Part shown: in pieces, positions 57,581-64,000 of the stretch
Layout: every line of letters begins with the position of its first letter
Numbering within the stretch: the stretch's first letter is position 1
Assembly (NCBI GenBank): GCA_902575835.1
Contig: CACGSX010000004.1
Coordinates: 1 to 64,000, forward strand
DNA: 64,000 nt
Direction of reading: 5' to 3'
From: an uncultured Pelagibacteraceae bacterium
GTDB lineage: Bacteria > Pseudomonadota > Alphaproteobacteria > Pelagibacterales > Pelagibacteraceae
The notes under the pieces: model-generated
What the model saw: only the letters and a program-made list of their open reading frames with translations
Databases searched by the model: none
What the model was told of the DNA's origin: nothing
Translations under genes and position numbers: made by a program

Positions 57581-60500
57581 TTAATTTAGCTCCACATTTA
57601 GTGCTAAAGATTTAATTTCTTTGACTAAAACGTTAAAAGACTCCGGTATACCAGATTCAAAATTTTCTTCACCTTTTACAATTGTTTCATAGACTTTAAC
57701 CCTACCTGCGACATCATCAGATTTAACAGTTAAAATTTCTTGAAGTGTATATGAGGCTCCATAAGCCTCTAATGCCCAAACTTCCATTTCACCAAATCTT
57801 TGGCCACCCAATTGGGCTTTTCCACCTAAAGGCTGTTGGGTCACCAAGCTGTAAGGTCCTGTAGATCTTGCATGGATTTTATCTTCCACTAAATGATGAA
57901 GTTTTAACATATAGATTGTTCCAACAGTAACCGCTCTATCAAATTTCTCTCCAGTCCTTCCATCCCATAGGGTAGTTTGACCTGAATTTGGTAATTCAGC
58001 TAACTCCAACATCTTTGTAACATCATTTTCTTTTGCACCATCAAACACTGGTGTTGCTATTGGAACACCATGCCTTATATTTGAACATAAATCTTCAAAT
58101 TCTGATTGATTTAATTTTTCAATATCCTCATCATATATTTCTTTTCCATAAACATTTTTTAAAAACGATTTAATTTTTTCTGTTTTTTCTATTTTCTTTT
58201 GGTTTTCATTTACTAATTGGTTTAATTTTTCACCTAACTCAGTACATGACCATCCCAAATGTGTTTCTAATATTTGACCAACATTCATTCTACTTGGTAC
58301 ACCTAGTGGGTTAAGAACTATATCTACTGGTTTACCATTTTCTCTATAAGGCATGTCCTCAACTGGTACTATTTTACTAACAACTCCTTTGTTGCCATGC
58401 CTTCCTGACATCTTATCACCTGGTCTTAATCTTCTTTTAATAGCTACAAAAACTTTTACCATTTTCATAACACTGGGTAATAAATCATCTCCTTGTCTGA
58501 TTTTTAAAACTTTATCTTCAAATCTATCTTGAATATCTTGTTTTGCACTATTGTATTGATCTTTTATTTGAGAAAGCAAAGATAGCTTCGATTGATCTTC
58601 AAATGATAATTTATAGAGTTCAGAAACAGGCAGAATATCAATTATTTCATCGGTTAGTGTAGTGCCAGCTTCAATATCCTTTATTTTTTTATTTGTTTTG
58701 GTTCCATTTAATATAGATGAAAGCCTTTGTTTGATGCTTCTTTCAAGTATTTCCTCTTCGACTTTCTTGTCTTCTTGAACACTCTCAATTTCTGCTCTTT
58801 CGATAGTTATAGATCTTTCATCCTTATCTATACCATGTCTATTGAATACTCTAACATCTACCACTATACCACCACTTCCACTTGGCATTTTTAATGATGT
58901 ATCAGTAACATCAATGGCTTTTTCTCCAAATATTGATCTTAGTAGTTTTTCTTCAGGACCTGAAGCTGTGTCTCCTTTTGGAGTAACTTTTCCAACCAAA
59001 ATATCTCCTGGTTTTACCTCAGCGCCAATGTAAACTATACCTGACTCATCTAAATTCTTTAAAGACTCTTCATTTACGTTAGGTATATCTCTCGTAATAT
59101 CTTCTTCACCCAATTTAGTATCTCTAGCCATTACTTCATATTCCTCTATGTGAATAGAAGTAAATACATCATCAGTTACACATCTCTCTGAAATCAATAT
59201 TGAGTCTTCAAAATTGTAACCTTGCCATGGCATAAAGGCAACAGTAACATTTTTACCAAGTGCTAACTCACCAACTTTTGTAGATGGACCGTCAGCTATA
59301 ATATCTCCAGATTTTACTTTGTCACCTACTCTTACTAATGGTTTTTGATTTATACATGTATTTTGATTAGATCTTTTAAATTTTTGTAAATTATAGATAT
59401 CCACACCCGACTTGGAATAATCTTTTTCACTTGAAGCTTTAATAACTATTCTCTTTCCATCAATTTTATCAACAACTCCATCTCGTCTTGCAACAATAGT
59501 TACACCAGAATCAAGTGCTACATCACTTTCAATTCCTGTTCCAACAAGTGGAGCTTCTGGTTTTAATAGAGGTACTGCTTGTCTCATCATGTTAGAGCCC
59601 ATTAATGCTCTATTCGCATCATCATTCTCCAAAAATGGAATTAGAGAGGCAGCTACTGAAACAAGTTGTTTTGGTGATACGTCTATATAATCAATATTTT
59701 CTGGTTTTGCTAAAATAAAATTTAAATTTTGTCTGCATGAAACTAACTCTTCGGTAAACTTTCCACTTTTATCAATTAGTGAATTTGCTTGTGCAATAGT
59801 AAATTTAGTTTCTTCCATTGCAGATAAATACTCTATGTTACTTTGAACTATACCGTCTTTAACTTTTTTATAAGGACTTTCTATAAATCCGTATTTATTA
59901 ATTTTAGAGTATGTTGATAAACTATTAATTAAACCGATATTTGGTCCCTCTGGAGTTTCTATAGGACAAATTCTTCCATAGTGTGTTGGATGAACATCTC
60001 TTACTTCAAAACCTGCTCTTTCTCTTGTTAACCCGCCAGGTCCTAATGCGGAAACTCGTCTTTTATGGGTAATCTCAGAAAGTGGATTGGTTTGATCCAT
60101 AAATTGAGATAGTTGTGAAGTAGCAAAGAAATCTTTTAGAGAAATTGTTAAAGGTTTTGCATTTATTAAATCTTGCGGCATTGCTGACTCAACATCCAAA
60201 GTGGTCATTTTTTCTTTTATAGCTCTCTCCATTCTGTAAACGCCTATACGTGCTTGATTTTCAACAAGCTCACCTACAGATCTTACTCTTCTATTTCCTA
60301 AATGATCAATATCATCAATTTCATCTTTGCCATCTCTTAAGTCTAGCATTTTTTGAATAATCGCTAAAATATCATCATTTCTTAATATTGTTATTTTATC
60401 AGAACATTTAAGTTCTAACCTTGAATTCATTTTAACTCTTCCGACATCTGATAAATCATATCTGTCAGAACTAAAAAACAAATTATTGAATATCTGAGTG

Positions 60501-61663
60501 GCTATTTCTATTGTGGGTGGCTCTCCGGGTCTTAAAACTTTGTATATTTCTGTAATTGCATCATTTTTGTTTTCATTTTTATCGTTAAAAATGCTCAACA
60601 GCAAATAAGGACCTTTATTTATAGAATTAGTTCTTGAGATGTCTAATGTTTTTATACCAGCATCTATGATTTTACTTATAATGGTTTCATTTAACTCTGT
60701 ACCAATTTTAAAATTATCATCACCAACAGAAATATCTCTATGTAAAAATTTACCATAAAGAGATTCGCTCGAAACAAAAATTTCTTTTAAACCATCGTTT
60801 GATAATTTTTTTGCAGTTAAGAAATTTATCTTTTCTCCTGATTTAACAATAATTTTATTATTCTTAGCATCAATCACTTCCTCTGAAAAATTTTTAGCTT
60901 TATAATTTTCTGGATCAAATTTTGTTTTCCATTTATTAAGATTTTTATCATAGGATAATATTTCTTTTTGATAGAATTCATCAACAATATCATTTTTTGA
61001 ATAACCTAATGCCTGTAATAATGTGGAAACTAATATTTTCTTTTTCCTATCAATTCTAAAATATAATAAATCCTTAACATCAAATTCAAAATCTAACCAA
61101 GAGCCACGATTAGGGATTACGCGACAATTAAATAATAATTTTCCACTTGCATGAGATTTACCTTTGTCATGATCAAAAAATACTCCAGGGCTTCTATGCA
61201 TTTGGTTTACAACAACTCTTTGAACTCCATTGGTAATAAAAGTGCCACTATTTGTCATCATGGGTACTTCTCCCATGTAGACTTCTTGTTCTTTTGCCGA
61301 CAAAATATCTTTAGTATTATTCTCTTGATCTATTTCGTAAACAACCAATCTGAGTGTGCATTTAAGTGCAGCTGAATAGGTTAATCCTCTTGCAATACAT
61401 TCTTCAACATCAAATTTTGGTTTTTCTAATTTGTAAGATACATACTCTAATGTAGCTTTGTCATTTAAGTCTTCTATTGGAAAAATACTTTTAAAAACTC
61501 TATCAAAACCTTTTACAAGATGCTGCTCAACATCATTTCTAAATTCAGTCAATTCTTTATAAGAATTTTTTTGAACCTCTATAAGATTTGGAATAGATAA
61601 ACTCTCTTTAAGTTTACCGAAACTTTTTCTAATATTTTTCTTTTCAGTAAAAGATAATTGCAT
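57581..61663 (-). CDS. rpoB: RNA polymerase beta subunit
   Basis: 1360 aa, normal for Alphaproteobacteria. Rifampicin-region blocks [20 protein letters not shown] with [14 protein letters not shown], then [20 protein letters not shown], and near the C-terminus [14 protein letters not shown] and [18 protein letters not shown]. No insert or gap was noticed. The 47-base gap after rplL holds a hairpin just upstream of the start. Confidence 0.98.
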   Translation of the reverse strand: MQLSFTEKKNIRKSFGKLKESLSIPNLIEVQKNSYKELTEFRNDVEQHLVKGFDRVFKSIFPIEDLNDKATLEYVSYKLEKPKFDVEECIARGLTYSAALKCTLRLVVYEIDQENNTKDILSAKEQEVYMGEVPMMTNSGTFITNGVQRVVVNQMHRSPGVFFDHDKGKSHASGKLLFNCRVIPNRGSWLDFEFDVKDLLYFRIDRKKKILVSTLLQALGYSKNDIVDEFYQKEILSYDKNLNKWKTKFDPENYKAKNFSEEVIDAKNNKIIVKSGEKINFLTAKKLSNDGLKEIFVSSESLYGKFLHRDISVGDDNFKIGTELNETIISKIIDAGIKTLDISRTNSINKGPYLLLSIFNDKNENKNDAITEIYKVLRPGEPPTIEIATQIFNNLFFSSDRYDLSDVGRVKMNSRLELKCSDKITILRNDDILAIIQKMLDLRDGKDEIDDIDHLGNRRVRSVGELVENQARIGVYRMERAIKEKMTTLDVESAMPQDLINAKPLTISLKDFFATSQLSQFMDQTNPLSEITHKRRVSALGPGGLTRERAGFEVRDVHPTHYGRICPIETPEGPNIGLINSLSTYSKINKYGFIESPYKKVKDGIVQSNIEYLSAMEETKFTIAQANSLIDKSGKFTEELVSCRQNLNFILAKPENIDYIDVSPKQLVSVAASLIPFLENDDANRALMGSNMMRQAVPLLKPEAPLVGTGIESDVALDSGVTIVARRDGVVDKIDGKRIVIKASSEKDYSKSGVDIYNLQKFKRSNQNTCINQKPLVRVGDKVKSGDIIADGPSTKVGELALGKNVTVAFMPWQGYNFEDSILISERCVTDDVFTSIHIEEYEVMARDTKLGEEDITRDIPNVNEESLKNLDESGIVYIGAEVKPGDILVGKVTPKGDTASGPEEKLLRSIFGEKAIDVTDTSLKMPSGSGGIVVDVRVFNRHGIDKDERSITIERAEIESVQEDKKVEEEILERSIKQRLSSILNGTKTNKKIKDIEAGTTLTDEIIDILPVSELYKLSFEDQSKLSLLSQIKDQYNSAKQDIQDRFEDKVLKIRQGDDLLPSVMKMVKVFVAIKRRLRPGDKMSGRHGNKGVVSKIVPVEDMPYRENGKPVDIVLNPLGVPSRMNVGQILETHLGWSCTELGEKLNQLVNENQKKIEKTEKIKSFLKNVYGKEIYDEDIEKLNQSEFEDLCSNIRHGVPIATPVFDGAKENDVTKMLELAELPNSGQTTLWDGRTGEKFDRAVTVGTIYMLKLHHLVEDKIHARSTGPYSLVTQQPLGGKAQLGGQRFGEMEVWALEAYGASYTLQEILTVKSDDVAGRVKVYETIVKGEENFESGIPESFNVLVKEIKSLALNVELN

Positions 61664-61670
61664 CTCAACT

Positions 61671-61693
61671 ACTGATTAAATCCTTTAACCAGT
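61671..61693 (-). promoter_or_regulatory. Hairpin between rplL and rpoB
   Basis: On the minus strand ACTGGTTAA and TTAATCAGT form a nine-pair stem (one G-U) with loop AGGAT, ending 7 bases before the rpoB ATG. No T-run follows, so it is not a terminator. The loop carries the only AGGA near the start codon. Position matches the RNase III processing hairpin and attenuator zone between rplL and rpoB known in Escherichia coli. Confidence 0.5.
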
Positions 61694-61710
61694 AAAATAT
61701 CCTATCTAAT

Positions 61711-62082
61711 TTATTTTAGCTCTACTTTTGCGCCAGCTGCTTCGAGTTTTTGCTTAATCTCTTCTGCTTCTTTTTTATTAACACCTGTTTTGACCTCTTT
61801 AGGTGCACCTTCAACTAAATCTTTTGCTTCTTTAAGTCCTAAAGCTGTAATTGCTCTTACCTCTTTAATAACGTTAATTTTTTTATCTCCAGCCGCAGTA
61901 AGCATTATTGTAAATTCATCTTTTTCTTCTACTGGTGCTGCTCCACCTGCTGCTGCTGGTGCTGCTGCTACAGCTGCTGCTGCAGTCACGCCCCATTTTT
62001 CTTCTAATTGTTTTGAAAGTTCAGCTGCCTCCACAACAGTCAAACTTGATAAGTCATCTATAATTTTATTTAAGTCAGCCAT
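61711..62082 (-). CDS. rplL: 50S ribosomal protein L7/L12
   Basis: Stalk protein that recruits translation GTPases; 123 aa. N-terminal dimer domain [19 protein letters not shown], an Ala-rich hinge (about 33-52), and the C-terminal domain with [20 protein letters not shown] and [10 protein letters not shown]. The Ala-rich hinge makes a local GC peak in this AT-rich DNA. 18 bases after rplJ. Confidence 0.98.
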   Translation of the reverse strand: MADLNKIIDDLSSLTVVEAAELSKQLEEKWGVTAAAAVAAAPAAAGGAAPVEEKDEFTIMLTAAGDKKINVIKEVRAITALGLKEAKDLVEGAPKEVKTGVNKKEAEEIKQKLEAAGAKVELK

Positions 62083-62100
62083 ATTAAATCTTATCCCTGG

Positions 62101-62610
62101 TTATTTTTTTGATTTTTCGAGCGCTAAAATAGCGATTTTTGACGCCGGCGCAAGTAAAATACTTGCTATTTTTTGTGCTGGAGAACTCAATATTCCCACT
62201 ATTTTAGCCCTTGCTTCGTCTAATGAAGGTAGTGTGGCTACATTTTTGACGCCATCAACGTCTAAAATGTCAGAACCCATGATTCCACCCAGAATCTTTA
62301 AGTTTTCATTTTCTTTTGAGAAATTTGTTAAAATCTTTGCAGATGTTATTGCATCTTCAGAAAGTGCTACAGCAGTTGGACCTGAAAACAAGTCTGAAAG
62401 ATCTTTACATCTTGTTTTTTCTAATGCTAATTTTGTTATTCTATTATTTGTAATTTTAAATTTTATGCCATGTTCCCTCATTTTAGCCCTTAAGTCGTCA
62501 AGTTGGTTCATCGTCAAACCTTGATAATGAGTAACAATTACAGCTTCTGACTTTTCAAACTGATTTGTCATATCAGATATATATTGTTTTTTTTGTTCTT
62601 TATTCATCAT
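62101..62610 (-). CDS. rplJ: 50S ribosomal protein L10
   Basis: Stalk base that binds L7/L12 dimers through its C-terminal helix. 169 aa: EAVIVTHYQGLTMNQLDDLR, KFKITNNRITKLAL and the GPTAVALS block. In other bacteria L10 represses its own leader; here rplA ends 2 bases upstream, so there is no separate leader. Confidence 0.97.
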   Translation of the reverse strand: MMNKEQKKQYISDMTNQFEKSEAVIVTHYQGLTMNQLDDLRAKMREHGIKFKITNNRITKLALEKTRCKDLSDLFSGPTAVALSEDAITSAKILTNFSKENENLKILGGIMGSDILDVDGVKNVATLPSLDEARAKIVGILSSPAQKIASILLAPASKIAILALEKSKK

Positions 62611-62612
62611 AA

Positions 62613-63302
62613 CTAAATACTCTTATCTAATTTAATTTTGTATGAAACTCCCATTGTTGACGTTATAAAAGCTTGTTTAATTAAATCGCCTTTAACTGTA
62701 TTATTTGATTTTTCTTTTTCTAATGCATCTAATATAGCATTAAAATTCGATATTAATTTATCATCCGAAAAGGATTTGTTTCCTATACTCATGCCAATGT
62801 TTCCATCTTTATCATTTCTTATTTCAACTTGTCCAGATTTTGCATCGGTTATAGCTTTTTTTATATCATTGGTTACTGATCCTAATTTTGGATTTGGCAT
62901 TAATCCTTTTGGACCAAGCACTTTTCCTAATTTTGAAAGTTTGATCATCATTCCTGGAGTACAAATTAATTTTTCAAAGTTTATATTTCCAGCTTTTATT
63001 TTTTCTATAAGCTCATCACCACCAACAACTTCTGCTCCAGCATCTTTTGCTTCTTGAAATTTATTATCTTCGCAAACAACTCCTATTTTGACATTTTTTG
63101 AACTTCCACCAGGTAAATTAATTACTGTCCTAATATTTATCTCACTTTTCTTTTGCTTATTATTAATTTGTAAATTTAGGTCTAATGATTCATCAAATTT
63201 TGTTGTGCAATTTTGCTTTAAAATAGGAATTAATTTATCTACAGTTTCAGATTGTAGATCTCTAGTGTTTTCTGGTAATTTTTTATATCTTTTTGATGAC
63301 AT
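62613..63302 (-). CDS. rplA: 50S ribosomal protein L1
   Basis: L1-stalk protein and, in Escherichia coli, repressor of rplKA. 229 aa: DLNLQINNKQKKSEINIRTV, LGKVLGPKGLMPNPKLGSVT and GQVEIRNDKDGNIGMSIG. One-base overlap with rplK. Confidence 0.97.
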   Translation of the reverse strand: MSSKRYKKLPENTRDLQSETVDKLIPILKQNCTTKFDESLDLNLQINNKQKKSEINIRTVINLPGGSSKNVKIGVVCEDNKFQEAKDAGAEVVGGDELIEKIKAGNINFEKLICTPGMMIKLSKLGKVLGPKGLMPNPKLGSVTNDIKKAITDAKSGQVEIRNDKDGNIGMSIGNKSFSDDKLISNFNAILDALEKEKSNNTVKGDLIKQAFITSTMGVSYKIKLDKSI

Positions 63303-63730
63303 TATTCTACTACCTCGATACCCATAGATCTCGCAGATCCAGCAATAATTTTTGCAGCTTCATCAACATCATGTGCATTTAAATCTGCCATTTTTTTTTC
63401 AGCAATTTCTTTTAATTGTTTTTTTGATATTTTTGCAACTATATTTCTCCCAGGTTCTTTTGAACCACTTTTTAATTTTACAGCCTCTTTAATAAAATGA
63501 GATGCAGGTGGTGATTTGATTATAAAATCAAACTTTTTGTCTTTATATACTGTAATAATTACAGGCACCGGTTTACCTGCAAAAGATTTTGTTTTTTCAT
63601 TAAAAGCTTTACAAAAGTCCATAATATTTATTCCTCTTTGACCTAAAGCTGGGCCGACAGGTGGTGCTGGATTTGCCTGACCACCGTTTATTTGTAATTT
63701 TATATATCCACTTATTTCTTTTTTTGCCAT
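63302..63730 (-). CDS. rplK: 50S ribosomal protein L11
   Basis: GTPase-centre protein needed in other bacteria for RelA-type sensing. 142 aa: [22 protein letters not shown] and [18 protein letters not shown] in the N-terminal half, then the RNA-binding C-terminal half ending [12 protein letters not shown]. One-base overlaps with nusG and rplA. Confidence 0.98.
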   Translation of the reverse strand: MAKKEISGYIKLQINGGQANPAPPVGPALGQRGINIMDFCKAFNEKTKSFAGKPVPVIITVYKDKKFDFIIKSPPASHFIKEAVKLKSGSKEPGRNIVAKISKKQLKEIAEKKMADLNAHDVDEAAKIIAGSARSMGIEVVE

Positions 63731-64000
63731 TAACTTGCCTTCTCTACTTGACTATATTCTAAATCAACAGGTGTTGGTCTTCCGAATATTGATACTGATA
63801 CTTTTAATCTCAATTTTTCTTCATCAATATCTTCAACTAAACCGCTGAATGAAGCAAAAGGTCCATCTATAACTTGAACTTTTTCACCAACATTGTATTC
63901 AATACCTGATTTTGGTTGAACTACACCATCTTTAATTTGACCAAGTATTTTTTCAATTTCTTTTTCTGAGACAGGTATTGGTGTTCCTTTCGTACCCAAA
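63730..64000 (-). CDS. nusG: Transcription antitermination factor NusG, C-terminal part (cut by window edge)
   Basis: About 90 residues up to the stop are visible; the NusG N-terminal domain lies beyond the right edge. The KOW domain is clear: [19 protein letters not shown], then [20 protein letters not shown] and [12 protein letters not shown]. The reading frame is open to the edge, so the first in-frame start-like codon near 63999 is internal. NusG couples RNA polymerase to the ribosome through S10 and to Rho. nusG-rplK order is standard. Confidence 0.95.
   Translation of the reverse strand, partial: LGTKGTPIPVSEKEIEKILGQIKDGVVQPKSGIEYNVGEKVQVIDGPFASFSGLVEDIDEEKLRLKVSVSIFGRPTPVDLEYSQVEKAS

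Noticed and set aside
61790-62524. Long open frame (244 codons) on the plus strand opposite rplL and rplJ
   Set aside because: It mirrors the Ala-rich low-stop coding of L7/L12 and L10 on the minus strand; no domain, no start signal and low-complexity content. A reading-frame shadow.
1-64000. CRISPR arrays, insertion sequences, prophage, toxin-antitoxin or biosynthetic clusters
   Set aside because: None seen by eye on either strand; practically all DNA is covered by recognised housekeeping genes.

Overview
The window is a gene-dense, AT-rich bacterial chromosome segment (roughly 30% GC by eye). Its protein sequences, gene order and extreme compaction point to the SAR11 clade of Alphaproteobacteria (Candidatus Pelagibacter or a close relative). 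The evidence is mixed: alphaproteobacterial gene orders (relA/spoT-pyrE-pdxJ-acpS-lepB-rnc-recO; gatCAB; soxBDAG), Lys/Asn/Ile-rich proteins, very short spacers, and almost no mobile or accessory DNA. No insertion sequence, phage, CRISPR array or rRNA gene was seen. No stretch longer than about 160 bases lacks a gene.

Layout. 1-3243 (minus): ribD (cut by the window edge), nrdR, glyA, rpiB and an Fe(II)/2-oxoglutarate hydroxylase-like gene. 3314-4300 (plus): hemB, with a Fur-box-like palindrome over its start codon. 4292-11619 (minus): recO, rnc, lepB, acpS, pdxJ, pyrE, relA/spoT, folK, smpB and dapA, in the common alphaproteobacterial order but without era. 11655-13856 (plus): soluble lytic transglycosylase; then tRNA-Ser(GCU) on the minus strand. 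14016-19096 (plus): heterotetrameric sarcosine oxidase operon soxBDAG. 19070-25145 (minus): MATE transporter, trhO, an O-methyltransferase and gatB, gatA, gatC. 25195-31559 (plus): ruvX, pyrB, a pyrC-like pseudoenzyme gene, plsY, topA and a RidA-family gene. 31560-33661 (minus): ugd and galU. Then panC (plus), mgtE (minus), lipB (plus) and rluC (minus).

37467-64000 is one uninterrupted minus-strand run that fuses nusG-rplKAJL-rpoBC, the str genes (rpsL, rpsG, fusA), the S10 and spc operons, secY, adk and the alpha operon. tuf, rpmD and rpmJ are absent from their usual places in this run. Internal promoters are visible before rpsL and before rpsM.

How the genes work together: sarcosine oxidase yields glycine, H2O2 and methylene-tetrahydrofolate from methylated amines; GlyA and FolK belong to the same one-carbon network. 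RibD, PdxJ, PanC, LipB and HemB supply cofactors. PyrB, the PyrC-like protein and PyrE belong to pyrimidine synthesis. The largest block is the transcription and translation machinery.

I did not find an obviously new multi-gene system. The points most worth a second look are departures in conserved machinery: NrdR with both zinc knuckles reduced from CxxC to CxC, RpoC with one Cys of its second zinc site replaced by Ser, a PyrC without its HxH metal motif, a shortened RelA/SpoT, the Fur-like palindrome at hemB, and a genome style in which all six convergent junctions have no spacer and 19 junctions use a one-base stop/start overlap.
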